Source of the DNA: Linaria vulgaris
Lineage: Eukaryota; Streptophyta; Magnoliopsida; Lamiales; Plantaginaceae
Length of the DNA stretch: 64,000 nucleotides
Assembly (NCBI GenBank): GCA_948329865.1
Contig: OX415253.1
Location: 46,374,598 to 46,438,597, forward strand
Direction: 5' to 3'
Of this stretch, positions 47,424-60,333 are shown piece by piece. The notes below the pieces were generated by a model that worked only from the letters and a program-made list of their open reading frames with translations, was not told where the DNA came from and did not search any database. Both the position numbers and the translations under genes were made by a program. Position 1 is the first letter of the stretch. The number at the start of each line of letters is the position of its first letter.

Positions 47424-49345
47424 CTAGAAATTATGAAATAAGTCATCATCAAAACCAGTGAAGGGCTCACTACGAATTTCATACCTACTAACGAGACCAA
47501 GAGGGGCCAAGTCCATTTCTGACGTAATCACGAGAAACTTCCATGGCTCATCACTTATATCGGTGGCAAGCTCATCCATTGCCCTAGGCGACAAAATTTC
47601 TGGATACATATACCACTTTGGACTGTCACTTTTAGGATCCCTGTTGGGAGGCACGTACCGTAGAGCACGAGGCACCCTATAACGCAATAGGGGGTATGCG
47701 CCAACTAAAGCCCACACGGTAGGCTGGCGAGCCACATGAATGTCATCACCTCCATTTACAGGTATGTCTACGTCCATATGATGATCAAGATTATCATCTG
47801 ATTCTACAGAGAAGCCTTGAACCACGTATTTTGATGAGAAGTTTCGTTCCACCTGGACAGAAGGGACTATATCGATATCCTCATCCCCTACGGGAATCGG
47901 ACTTCCGCCCGGATCAGAAAGTGTCACCCCTATACCGCTACCACCCAACATTTTTGTCAGCTTGGCATTTTGAATCTCAAGCGACACTACGTAATCCCTA
48001 TAAGAGTCACTATCTCGCTCTAAAAGCATTTTTTTTCGCGCGAAGTCGTTGGGCTTCAGCTCTCGCTAGTTTTTCCGTTTCAACTTGTGCTCTCTAAGCC
48101 TGATTAAGAGCCTTTCTCGCGAGGACCTTGGCCAAACGCGCTCGCGCATTAGCTCTATCCCGAGAGACATTACTTCGAGAGATCATCGCTCACAATTCAT
48201 CAACCCTCGTGTCAGAACCAAATTGAACCTCCGCGAACAACACATAATCATTGCAAAGAGTGTAAAACATGTGCCCAAACTGATAACAGTTACGTCACGT
48301 CAGATACTACAAATAAGAAACAGTCAACAAATAGAGAAAAAATGCTTCAAATAGAAGACCTTACCACATAAAAAAGCATTACACACATCCGTGGCACCAG
48401 CGCAGCCCCCAAATTCTGAACAAGCACATAAGAGTCGAGATTCAAAAAAAGTTTGTTCATACTTTGGATGGCATCTTGTTCACGCACAATCTCACCACCC
48501 ATCCTCATGACTAGCCGATTAGAAGTAGGATCATACAAGAAGTTATAGTTTTCACTATCCATTGGAGCAACCACCTCAGGTCTCTGTGATTTTCCACGAC
48601 GATGGGAACCATAAACATGAGGCGATGATGCAGCAGCCGCATTGGGGGGAGTCGGCTACTATGAGAGGCCCCGTGTACTTTAGCATTGCCAGCTCTATCA
48701 GCCGAAAGTACAAATTCCCTTGGCTCACGCTCTCTTGTATCTACAACATTTGGATTGGTTGAAGCATTGCGTGATCTATTGGGAGAGGAGACTGTACCAT
48801 CAAAATTTCTAGCTCGGGAACCTTCACCGACTCCTCGCCCCCGGTTTTCCTCCTCAAAGTGCGCCCTACCACATGGATGCCAATAGTTAGAAGGTGCATC
48901 GGGCGGAAGAGGTGTTACAACAACTCTAGGGGGATTAGTAGCGAGTCGTCATTGTGATATGAGCTCTGCCTCCATAGCCCGCACTCTCTTATGTTCTAGC
49001 ACCAAGCCTTCTTCAATATTTGTGTGGGTTCCAACAATAATGCTACCACCATTCGGGTTTGGCTGAATCACCAAAAAGTGGTTCTCAAAATTGAGAATTA
49101 CGTTCGTGAAGATGAACACGCAGAAGCCTAACCTCTACAGCGATACCTGGAACCCGCATAAGATCGTCATCCAGTGCATTATCATCTGGCAGGTCGTTAC
49201 TCACATTTACTCTATCAGGTGGACAATTCGAACCCGAGGTCTCGCCCTCATAAGCCACAAACACATTGCACCGGGGAGGCATTGGCACATGCGGTCGTGG
49301 AGACACGGCACGCTTCCTATGAGGAGGATTCTTCACTCGAACCAT
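47424..49345 (-). pseudogene. Antisense coding region of the Tat element (broken)
   Basis: Between integrase and the 3' LTR the minus strand carries a nearly continuous reading region of about 1.9 kb: 49345-49085, then after a frameshift about 49080-48620 with one TGA (near 48955), then 48610-48350, then after a possible intron (donor gtaaggtc at 48349, acceptor atttgtag near 48300) a coiled-coil segment rich in Ala, Arg and Lys, and finally an open 201-codon block 48029-47424. Segments include PRPHVPMPPRCNVF, NYNFLYDPTSNRLVMRMGG, AYPLLRYRVPRALRYVPP and DISDEPWKFLVITSEMDL. It matches none of the pol domains. Antisense extra ORFs at this place are known in some Tat elements such as Grande and Retand; identity with them is inferred from position. 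It has about three stops and three frameshifts. Confidence 0.6.
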
Positions 49346-49387
49346 CCCTTGCCCCTAAAACACGAAGGAAATCACGATCAGAAATCT

Positions 49388-49390
49388 ATA

Positions 49391-49427
<37 letters not shown>
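49388..49427. repeat. (AT)n(AC)n microsatellite
   Basis: About 13 AT units run into about 7 AC units. It lies about 45 bases upstream of the first ATG of the antisense reading region inside the Tat element. Confidence 0.9.
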
Positions 49428-49956
49428 AAAGACATTATGTTATGGTATATCGAATCCTATATCGGAAGCATGTCGAAAAGACATAGAAGAACCGATCGAA
49501 ACTAAAATCGAAAAACAAAGTGCGCGTATAAAAAATTATCAGAAAGTATGTCGAAAATGAATTCTGATATACCTAGCGGATCCTCGATATCAACTTCGAT
49601 ATACAATCGCAAAAAGACAAGATTTGTAATACAATAATCGAATGATGACGAAATAGGGGGACCAACTTATATAACCAAATATTACTGGGGCCTATGGAGC
49701 AATTAATGCACAGATATCGTGGGTAATATCGAAGTTCATATTCGATGTAGATTCGATATATGCAAGTTCCCGACTCACTGCCATAATTGATTAGGAAAAC
49801 GGGGGAGTATCGAAACATCTATTTTCCTAACTAAAGTTCCGTCCAATCAGTCACAAACTTAGGGGGAGTTATGGGTACCCCTAGGAAAAAGAAGATATAC
49901 AAGCGAAATTCCCAAATTATTATAAAGAATAATAGTTTGAGAATTAGGGGACTACA

Positions 49957-50462
49957 TGATAGGGATATTCCCCACATTGGGTCGACCCATAGGCCAAGCC
50001 CACGATTGTCTATATCGATGATCATTCTCGATATGTATATCGAAGTTTACCTTTGATATGGTACGGAGCGGAGTCTATAAATACCACATCCAGCATACCG
50101 AGAAGATACATAACTACTACCTGACTTCATTCGCTGATATCGAATACTCATATTCGATATCACCTTCGATATAGATTCTGATATTCCATCTGGTACGAAA
50201 TTCGACATCACATCATCCATCTGACCCTATACGTATTCAATATCGTTCCCGACGTCATCCCGATGTGATCTCCAGCATAATCCCGATCTAACCTTCGATG
50301 TACCCTCGACGTCATCTTCGACATCAGCAAAGCTATCCAATCGAACCTCTACCTCGAGTACTTGATGTTCCGAACTAAAGTCGTCCTATAGTTAGTGATA
50401 GAAGACATAGTTTGAGATAGATTCGTTGTTCTACACTTGTAACTGCCCTTATTCTATATATA
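49957..50462 (+). repeat. Gypsy 3' LTR, truncated end
   Basis: Starts TGATAGGGATATTC and matches the 5' LTR to cttattctatatata, where similarity stops; the terminal ~15 bases (cgatctattgtca) are missing. Many substitutions and indels, including a 12-14-bp block near 50257, show the element is old. Confidence 0.85.
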
Positions 50463-50519
50463 ACTAGTGATAGAACACTCCTTGTCATTTCACTCACTGA
50501 CTAGACTAATGCAGTTCTT

Positions 50520-51830
50520 AATGAGGTTAAATGATGAACTTGATTCTATAAGAAGTTAGATCCTTGGTATGGATCATTTACCTTTGGTTGAAGGCTTACT
50601 ATGTGGTGATACGTGTTGAGAAGTAGAAAGAGATTAAATTAGCTATCACTATCCTATTGATCATTCAACTATGTTTGTTAAATTTGCTACTTCTAAGAAT
50701 ACTTACCATGCCTCTAGCTCTGGTCCTAAAAGCTTTAATGACTTCAAGAAGAACAAGAATGATATATTCTATGACTTTTGTAAGGGCAAAGGTCACACTA
50801 AAGACACGTATTTCAAGTTAGTAGGTGTGCCTGATTGGTATAAAGAGTTGAAGGACAAGAAGTCAACTGGTTCTTCTGGTTCTCAAGGCAGATCCTATGC
50901 CAATGATGTTGACTGGTATAAAGAGTTGAAGGATTAGAAGTCAGTTGGTTCTTCTGGTTCACAAGGCAAATCTTATGCCAATGATGTTGACTCAGGGATA
51001 CCCTCTACTCAGATTACCACTGATTTTCCCCCTGCTTCCTGCTCTAACAACTTTCAGCAAGATTTTTCATGGGTTCATGAAATTCATTATGGAGCAAGGG
51101 AATATGCAGCAGGTTCTAAACAACAAGGAATCCAGCAAAGTCAACTTTGCTCTAACAGTGCTCGCAACTTAGCTTCATGTATTGTCTGTAATAAGTCTAA
51201 ATTTCACAGATTGTCTTTTCCTAAGAGTACTTTACATATTGTTGCACCTTTTTTTTTTCTTTTACATACTGATATATGAGATCCATACAAAGTTGCTACA
51301 ACTAATAATGCACACTATGTACTCACTATAGTGGATGATTACTAGATTCACTTGGACATTTATGTTGAATAATAAAACTCAGGTTGTTGATACTTTGGAG
51401 CATTTTATTGCTTATGTGAAAACTCGGTTTTCTTCTAATGTCTTGGCTATTTGATCCAACTATGAGTCAAAGTTTACTAACTCCACCTGTCAACCCTTGT
51501 TCTCTAATCTTGGTATTGTTCATCAAAAGTTATGTCCTTACACTCCCCAACAGAATGGGGTGGTGGGGAGGAAACACATGCATCTCTTATAGGTCATAAG
51601 AGCCTTACGCTTCAAGTTTGATATGCCTCCATCATTCGGGGGTTATGCCTCGCTCATGGCTACCTATATGATCAACAGAACACCCAATAAACAACTTAAT
51701 TATTCATCTGCTTATGCCTTGTTACACTCTAAGCCACCTGGCCTTGATTCTTTTAAGAGTCTTTGGTTGTCTGATTTTCATTGCTAACACTAAGACACAC
51801 AAAGATAAACTTGAACTTAGAGGTTACAAA
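50520..51830 (+). pseudogene. Copia remnant, gag to integrase, + strand
   Basis: Degenerate Ty1/copia sequence. Gag C-terminus with knuckle-like FCKGKGHTKDTYFKLVG (50770-50830; the last Cys is Tyr), then two 78-bp tandem copies (50836-50913, 50914-50991), then integrase with multiple stops around a TPQQNGVV-like segment near 51545 and PPSFGGYASLMATYMINR near 51630. No LTR or RT is present; similarity ends near 51830. Confidence 0.8.
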
Positions 51831-51879
51831 ATGGCGTATTCATTATAATTAATGCGTTCCCTTTTAGTAAAACCTCTTG

Positions 51880-54477
51880 CAACTAGGCTAGCTTTGTATC
51901 TACCCCTCTCAACATCAGGGATGCCTTGTTTCTACTTGAAAATCCATCTACATCCAACCAACCAACCTAGAGCCATTTGTTCTTTCAATAAGATCCCAAG
52001 TGTTTTTATATTTTAGATACTTTGTTTCCTCAGACATAGCCTTCAGCCACTTGTGTCTATCCTTGTTACTCACTGCAGCCTTGTAATCATTTGGTTCCTC
52101 TTCCAGTATACTACTTGTTGCAACTAGTGAATAAGCAAGCAAGTCTGCATAACCATATCTCTCTGGTGCCTTAATTTCCCTTCTGAATTTATCTCTGGTC
52201 AACATGTAGTTGGATTCTTCAGCCTGATCAATCAATTTATCAACATACTCATTTACAATTGTGACCGATTCTTCTTCAAGTTACTAGTTTCTAGGATGAT
52301 CTGGTTCTTTATCAGCCATAGGTTGAACCTCAAGTTGATAACCATTACCTTCCTCATTTCTTGAGTTAACACCATTGTTAATCTCAATAGCTTACATAGG
52401 TAAACCACCATTTCTTTTAAAGGTCGTAGTGTCCTCATTGAACACCACATGTCTGCTTATAAAACACATCTTGTGACCTTGTTCAATACACCACAACTTG
52501 TAACCCTTCACTCCTTCTGGATATCCAAGAAACATACACCTCAATGCACTTGGCTCTAGCTTATCATGTGTGATGTGTGCAAAAGGAGAACATCCAAACA
52601 CTCTCAGATGATTCAAATATGGTTTGTGACCAGGCTATACTTCTTTTGGTGACTTTATATTTAATGCAGTAGAAGGACATCTATTGATGAGATATCCAAC
52701 TGTTGCAATTGCCTCAACCTAGAAAACCTTTGGAAGGTTGGCACTTAGCAGCATACATCTCACCCTTTCAAGTATGGTTCAATTGAAACTCTTATCTAAT
52801 CCATTTTGTTGTGGAGTTCCGACACCAGTCTCGTGTCTTACAGTTCCATTTACCCTGCAATACTCATTCAATTCAGCTGAACAAAACTCCAGACCACTGT
52901 CTGCTCTCGGTCTTTTTAGTTGCAATTCAGTTTGCTTCTCTATCATAGTCCTCCAATTTTTGAATGTCTCAAAAGTCTGGACCTTAGTCTGCAACACAAA
53001 TAGCCACAATTTCCTGAAATAATCATCCATAAGTGACAAGAAATATAATTCTCCAGAGTGTGAAGCAGCCCTTGAGGGTCTCCAAAAACCAGCATGAACA
53101 TAATCAGAGCTCTCTTAGTTCTCTACTAACCAACACATAATTTAACTTTGTGAGCCTTACCCAAAACACAATGCTCACAGAAGCTTATCTTCTCTAGCTT
53201 TTCAGCTCCCAATAGACCTTGCTTCCCCAACTCTAACAATATTTCACTCACATGTTTTAAAATCTTGTGCCACAACTCAGACTTAGAAACAACTCCCTTG
53301 ACAGTTGTTGTTACAACTGTACCCATGACATATCTTCCTTCTAGTATGTAAAGGCCATTCTTTCTGGTTCCTTTCATCACCACCAGTGATCCCTTGAATA
53401 CCTTTACCATACAATTCTCTCATAAGAACTTGTACCATGTTTTCTCAAGACCACCAAGAGATATCAGGTTTCTCTTGAGATCAGGGTCATATCTCACCAC
53501 TCTCAATAGCTTCTCAGATTCATTGTGAAAGATGAACCTCATAGATCCTATACCTTTAACCTTACAAGGTTTGTTGTCTCCCAAATACATTGTTCCACCA
53601 TCAATCTCCTCATATTCTTCAAATATAGCCTGATGTGGAGTCATATTAAAGGAACAACCAGAATCTAACACCTACACATTATTTGGATCCCTGACAGTAA
53701 CAAGAGCCATTAGAGCATCAACAGACTCATACCCCTCTTGTACACTTGTAACATTTTCAGACTCCTTAGTCTTATCACCACCATTATTCTGTCTTTCAGG
53801 ACAAAATCTTCTGGTGTGACCTTCTTTCTCACAGTGGTAACGAATGAATGGGTTCTTACCATTCTTTCCCTGTGACTTGGACTTCTTCTTCTTCTTCCTA
53901 TTTTCTTTTTCTGATTCTGTCACCTTACTGTTAGTCCCTCACTATTCTATGATTTCTTTTAATTTCCTCTCATATTCAATTCCTTAGAGTTTAGAGCAGA
54001 TTGCACCTCATCAAGTGTTAAAGAAACCCTTCCATATATGAGATTTTCTTTAAATTTAACATGAGATTTAGGTAGTGAACTTAACAACAGTAACTCATGA
54101 TCTTCGTCGTCAATTGCAACATCAATGTTCTCAAGAATCAACTTGTTAAATATATCAATTAGAACGTGTTTAAGATACAAAAGATTTACCTACGATTTGG
54201 TCATATAGAAGCTTTCAAGCTTCAACCAAACACCAACATCAATTTTTTCCTTCGAGACCTATCGCAACATCTTATCGCCCAAACTCATAATTACAACACT
54301 ATGAGCCTTCTCCATCATAATCTTCTTCGATTTATCATCGAGATCTTTATTGATGTTCGCCTCATCCAGTGTATTAACCAATCCTTGTTGAACCAATTAT
54401 GCTCGCATCTTCAACTGCCACAAACCAAAATTGTTTTGCCCCATAAACTTTTCTACATCAAATTTTGGCGGTGCCAT
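51880..54477 (-). pseudogene. Copia remnant, gag to start of RT, - strand
   Basis: A second copia in opposite orientation. From its ATG at 54477: gag (MAPPKFDVEKFMGQNNF), segments at 54180-53959, a knuckle segment in which the first Cys is Tyr (HCEKEGHTRRFC, 53850), protease (MLDSGCSFNMTPH, 53671), GAG-pre-integrase (LWHKILKHVSE), integrase (MDDYFRKLW, ADSGLEF, TPQQNG) and the first RT residues (WLKAMSEETKYL, 52030). RT catalytic core, RNase H and both LTRs are absent. Stops and frameshifts occur throughout. Motifs suggest the Tork/TNT1 group. Confidence 0.85.
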
Positions 54478-56615
54478 GATCAATTCAACGTTCACCGCAC
54501 TAATTTGTAGTGAAATTGCTCAATTGTACAAACTTTACCATCATTTAATCTCAATTGAATAGCACAAATCAAGCTAACAAATATGAGTAACAATCGCAGC
54601 AAAGAAAGTAAATCAATCACGAATAACACATGCAATTTACTTGGTCCGGCGTTCTCTCATCAATGTGATGAAGAAATCTAATCCAAGGGAGAAATCGAAA
54701 TCTAATTTTTTATTGATATGCATAGTACAAAGTTGTGTAACAACCATTATGGTAACTGACTACGTAATAGAGTATATATTGTGTAGGTCGTTATAACAAA
54801 CTCACGTGCAGCTCACAACCCACATGACTTAACTCTCTGACCTAACTAACTCTCGTTGCCCAGTTGCAACAGCTACGTAAGCTCCAACAGTTATACCGCT
54901 GCCAAGTGTTATTGTTCAACCAGATTGGCTAGTCAAGTTAGAGGTTTATCGTTAGTATGCCAGACCTTGATGAAAGGGATTGGACACGTTGAATTTCGAA
55001 AGCTTAGTGATCCTTTGATCTCAATTTGTACAATCAATGGTGCATTTATAAGAGCCATGAGGGTTTAGAGGGATGGGGTTAAGAGGGAAGGGTACCATGT
55101 TGCCCAATGGGATGGTGTGCTTTGTAGCACGACATGCGATAGGCGTTTATACCTCAATCCCCACGTCACTCTTTATTTTTTCATAGCTTTCTGAAGTTCA
55201 TTTCCCCACAAGGCTCTCCCCATTTGCACAGTTCAATTTATGTTGTTATTACTTACAAATGAAAGTTTTTGTTTTTTAGAACGAGATGGCTAAAAGAAAG
55301 CGAGAGGACGAGTAAGCGTGAGAAAATTAACTAAGTTTCTCAAGTATTGCTTGTTGTTATAATGAGCTCAAATGCACCTATATAAAGTGCTCCACATCCT
55401 CAATAGATGGTGATGATCGTTTAAGTCCGTAGATTCGGCTTTTTGAGCTTCAAAAAAGTTCTACAAAATCCTACAAAGATCCTATAATATATCAAGGTAA
55501 TCCTGATAATTCCACACATTTTAAAAGACCCTACAATTTGGTACTTAAAATTTAAATTTTATATTTATATTTATAAGAAATTATGAAGTTGCCCGAAGTT
55601 TCTTCAAAAGCCTTTCAAGTTAGATCAATGGTGCATAATGTGCTTGGCTCATGTGGTCGATGCCCTCGTTGGTTGTGGAATGAGCCTAAAAATTTTAGAT
55701 CCCCTGTTCAATCCCCCTCATTTAGTGAAACTCGTTACACTTTTCTGTTTTTTTCTTAAACTTCTCAAAAGATGTCTTACCATGCAGTTCCCTTGGGAAA
55801 TGGAAATGAATATAAAACTTTCTTTTGTCCTATACCTTTTAAAACACGACATTGATACAAATATCTAGGTCCACCAATTAAGAACATGTAAGTTGGTCAA
55901 TCTTGTAATAACATAAGACGACCACAATACTTACAATGAGTTTGTATCCAAATCTGATGGCCAAAATATCATTTTCCCACATAAACTTCATTAAAAATAT
56001 GTATGGGAATAATTTTCTTTTAGTTTAAAAATATAACCCCTACCGACAAGACTTCTATCTAGTTCCCTCTAACCTATTTTTTCTTACAACGTGTCCCAAA
56101 CTGTTGAAAAAGGTACAACTTGTCCAAGTTGTTGACCAGTCACTCGTTTTAGACATGTGTCTATATTATTGTCCGTTAGACTATGCCTCATGAGGCAAGT
56201 CACACAATTTAATAAGTTTGGGAGTAAGTTATAAAAAAGATTAGGTTGAGAGAAATAACGCATGCACACACACGGTTCCCTCTTGTAAACTTAATGTATG
56301 AAACACAACTTGTTTGACAAATATTTTACAAGATTAGAAACGCAGGCACTCGGTTCCCTCGTGATTAAGAATTTATTTTAATTTGTATTGTAAAAAAATT
56401 AAATTAAAAAGATTAAATATATAAAGATAGAAATTTTATATACGTCACTTTTTTTTATATAAGAGACAAGAGATAAAAAATTATGGTAAAAATAAAAATT
56501 ACAGTTATAATCGTATTTTAATAGTTACAACAAAAGTTAATAGTGTGTTGTAGGGATAATATGATAATCAATAAAATAGTGTATCATATGGCTTATATAT
56601 ATATATATATATATA

Positions 56616-56652
<37 letters not shown>

Positions 56653-58036
56653 TATACAGTATATAGATACTCATAAGTCAACATGGTATATCGATTATGA
56701 CTAATTGATTTGGACAGGTAAAAAAAATAAAACTTATAACTGATTCGTTATATAAATTAATACACTGCAATTTTTCAAATCTCACACTCGTTACATATAA
56801 TCATGTACTTTATCCTTTTTTTGGATGATCTTATTTTTAATAGCAATGTTACTGTATATTATAAAATTTATAAATATATGATCAAAAATCAGTCAAACTT
56901 CATCCACCCCGTGAGGTATTGCCTCTCTCCAACCACCTTCCCTCTAGTTTTAACTTTTTCATCAACCTCCCTTTAACAAGTTTGACTACTGGTCAACTGT
57001 TTATTTTGGGGTAGTTTAGTCCATTCATCATGTAAATGTTATTTATATTGTATATTTGTATATAATAGGTCTACTTAGAAAAAAATAACATAAATTATAA
57101 TGAGAGAGATTTATTTTGATAAGAATATCATTTAAGTAATTAAACAAATAATCATGATGGACATTTGGCTTACTTAATTTGTTCTAAATACCTTCCAAGA
57201 GAATACATAAAATTAAATTTACTTGTAAAATTTAATATTTGCATGTTTTAGCATATAAATATGTGAAGCAGTACTTCAAATGTAATCTAAAGTCTAAACA
57301 CATAACTATTTTATATTTTGGTAAATAATGACTATTTTAACGGAATGAGCTTAAAATATTATTAAAGATCAATATGAACTCTTAGCTCACTATAATAAAT
57401 AATTGCATGTTAAATTTGGAAGGAACTAACAAAATCTTAACAAACATCTTTTATTCTTGGGATTATTACTGAAACTTCTTATCAAGAAATGCTAAAAATT
57501 ATTAATGTACTATTTAACCCATGAAGATACTTTTTATAAAAAGGTGTAATAACAAGAACATTCTTGGACAAAATGAAACGTTATTGAAAGTCCTATACAT
57601 CAAAGCCTTTTATATGTTTTTTTTTCTTTTTTTCTGAAAGACATAAAAAAAAATCCATACATGCAGATTATAACATGCATGCTTAACAAATTTGGTTAGC
57701 TTTTTGTAGGTTGGATTATATTTTATTGTAAACAATAAGTAGTGAATTCTTGAATGTATCATATACATTATCATTATAATATATAATAACACTTAATAAT
57801 ATAATAATATGTATTATATTAAACGAATACATGCATAAGCTACTGATTTAGACAAAAAGATTAAAGAAAAATTCTACAAATAGCTGCTGGATGGAATTTT
57901 GCCCTTTAATTCTTTATCGATTTTGATCCCAGAGTCCAAAAGTCAACTCCTCCTTCACCATCACACCAAAATCCTCTCAACAAACTTCAAAATTTCACGG
58001 CTAATTCACAGTCACAATCCCAATTCAACAACAAAG
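54478..58036. other. Non-coding region with (TA)n and a dispersed repeat
   Basis: 3.5 kb without a recognisable gene. It may include the 5' end of the minus-strand copia (54480-54850). Positions 55867-55925 match the block at 41187-41250. From 56700 it is very AT-rich and leads into the ribokinase promoter. Small frames at 54856, 55638, 56084 and 57610 have no family signature. Confidence 0.5.
56593..56652. repeat. (TA)n microsatellite
   Basis: About 26 TA units interrupted once by a C (near 56618), ending in a short AC run. Confidence 0.9.
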
Positions 58037-60333
58037 ATGGGATCTTTAGCAACACCCACAACCCATCATCACCACTACTACCTCATCAATTTCTCAAATC
58101 CAACCCCCAAAATGCCCTCCCCTCAATTCAACCCCCCTCCATCAACAAAACCCACAAACCCCTTTTCTTGTTTCTCCCTTAAAACCTCAAAGGACACCAC
58201 CCCACCACCCCTCGTGGTGGTGGGGTCCGCCAATGCCGATATTTACGTCGAAATTGACAGATTGCCTAAAGAGGGGGAGACTGTATCTGCTAAAACAGGG
58301 CAGACTTTGGCAGGGGGTAAAGGTGCAAATCAGGCTGTTTGTGGGGGTAAATTGGAATACCCCACTTATTTTCTGGGGCAGGTGGGTGAGGATGCTCATG
58401 GGAAGTTGATTAGTGAGGCGTTGGGGGGTGGTGGGGTGTGTTTGGATTACTTGAATGTGGTGTCGGATGCTCCCACTGGGCACGCTGTCGTTATGCTGCA
58501 GAGCGGTGGGCAGAACTCGATTATTATCGTTGGGGGTGCGAATATGGCGTGTTGGCCGGAGAGTTTGGGGGAGGAGGACTTGGGTGTTGTTAGGAATGCT
58601 GGGATTGTGTTGCTTCAGAGGGAGATTCCGGATAGCGTTAATATTCAAGTCGCAAAGGTGAGGTCTTGTTTTGTGTTTGTTTTTCGTTGTTGAGCAATAC
58701 TTTTACGGGTATTGAGTTTGAAATGGAGCGCTCGTTATGGGGTTTATCTGATTTTTAAATGCTTAAGTACCATGTTCCACTAATGGTAATGTCTCTAATT
58801 GTGTTAGGTATGAGTTTCTTGATTAGCAGTGAGCTCAATGTGGTTTCTTCATGAGTAGTGTTAAGGATCATGCATTTTGAGACACATGCAATGGATTGCG
58901 CTTTTTGGACGGTATGGAGAGTTGTGCATTGTTTTGAGGAATTTAGGACAAGCCTATTTCTTGTTGTACATGTGTTTTTCCTGTACTAACCGAAATTGGA
59001 GTAGCATTGCTTGTAATCATCAAGCAAGCCATTAACAGCTGCAGGAATAGTAACAGTCTATTGCTCATGAAATCATCACTTTGTAGCATTTTGAAATCAT
59101 CAGGAACAACTTCCCACAATTCTCATGCTCCACTGACTCAATTTGATGCCTTTGGTAATTAACTTTTTAAGAACTCAATTTAGACTTTTGAATGACCAAT
59201 AATCTAAACATCCAACTTTGTTGTATTATTGAGCGGTAAACAAATTATAATAAAGTGAACGGTTTTTCTCTTTTAATATGAAACGCATCTTTTCATTCTT
59301 CCGGTTATGTTATTAACAGTACTAATGAATCGTTTTTCGGTTTGACCAGTGTATTGCACCTCGAGTATAATTGTCTAAAATAATTTTTGCTTGTGTGATC
59401 CTTTTATAACTTCAGGCTGCCAAAAGTGCTCATGTCCCTGTCATTTTGGATGCTGGCGGAGTTGATGCACCTATTCCCCCAGAACTACTAAAGTTCATCG
59501 ATATTTTGAGCCCAAATGAGAGTGAGCTTGCTCGCCTAACAAATATGCTAACAGAAAATTTTGAGCAGATTAGCCAAGCAGTGGATAAATGCCATAAAAT
59601 GGTTAGTATCTCGACAATGCTAGCAAATAATATAAGCTAAAACTATTTGTTTGTAATTGTATAAAGATGGACTTTTTCATTTTTAACTTCTGAAATATAG
59701 ATAAGGACATTTCTCCTAGTATTTGTTGTGAACTATATTAGAGGGGCATATTAATAAAAAAAGAGCAGAGGTGTAATATAGTTGATTTGCCGTCTACCAG
59801 GTAGTCTAATTGGGCCGCTTAAGTGCATAATATGATTAAAACTACTTTTTTTTGGCGAAGTTAAGAAGAAGAAAACCGTTAATCCGGGGAACTTATCCAA
59901 GCCAATTATTATAGACTGGTTATTTCTAAGATTTTCTATCATTGCCTAAAATATTAACTCTTTCATTTCAGGGTGTTAGGCAAGTGCTCGTGAAACTTGG
60001 AGAAAAAGGTTCTGTTCTTTTCACCGAAGGCGAAGAGCCAATCAGACAGTCTATAATATCAGCTCCTAATGTGATTGATACGACCGGAGCTGGTGATACT
60101 TTTACGGCAGCTTTTGCTGTGGCATTTGTGGAGGGAAAATCCAAAGTGGAATGCTTGAGATTTGCTGGTATGCGTGAAAATCCTCGTCTTCCTTTTCTCA
60201 ATGTCACTGGTTTTTTCTTACAAGTTCTTGATTAATTTCAGCTGCGGCCGCTTCACTCTGTGTTCAAGTAAAGGGAGCCATACCAAGCATGCCCGAAAGA
60301 AAATCTGTTATGAATCTACTTGAAGCGGTTTGA
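58037..60333 (+). CDS. RBSK: Plastid-type ribokinase (pfkB family)
   Basis: Four exons: 58037-58657, 59416-59601, 59972-60167 and 60242-60333, GT-AG and phase-consistent, 364 residues. The first ~55 residues are rich in Ser, Thr, Pro and His and precede the enzyme, consistent with an organelle transit peptide. PfkB motifs: VVGSANADIYVEIDRLPKEG, the sugar-binding GGKGANQA (93-99), GQVGEDAHG, LLQREIP, ILSPNESEL and the anion-hole/catalytic DTTGAGDTF with Asp311. The enzyme phosphorylates D-ribose to ribose-5-phosphate with ATP, recycling ribose from nucleoside breakdown; a plastid site fits the known Arabidopsis enzyme. The first in-frame ATG is at 58037; the upstream extension to 57899 lacks an ATG. 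Confidence 0.95.

Larger units (their letters stand above)
42836..50462 (+). mobile_element. Ty3/gypsy Tat-lineage retrotransposon, gag-less and decayed
   Basis: Two diverged LTRs (42836-43394 and 49957 to about 50462, the latter cut short), an Asp-tRNA-type primer-binding site, then RT, RNase H, a second archaeal-type RNase H and integrase on the + strand, and an antisense coding region before the 3' LTR. The double RNase H is diagnostic of the Tat lineage. Gag and most of protease are missing: only about 300 bp separate the primer site from RT. Pol has four in-frame stops and at least two frameshifts. The weak tract aattaggggactaca precedes the 3' LTR. No target duplication was seen since the 3' LTR end is lost. 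Confidence 0.9.

Noticed and set aside
57899..58036. N-terminal extension of ribokinase
   Set aside because: There is no ATG in frame upstream of 58037 and the region looks like 5' UTR.
58187..58648. Minus-strand 153-codon frame within ribokinase exon 1
   Set aside because: The exon encodes conserved pfkB motifs on the + strand; the antisense frame is a codon-bias artefact.
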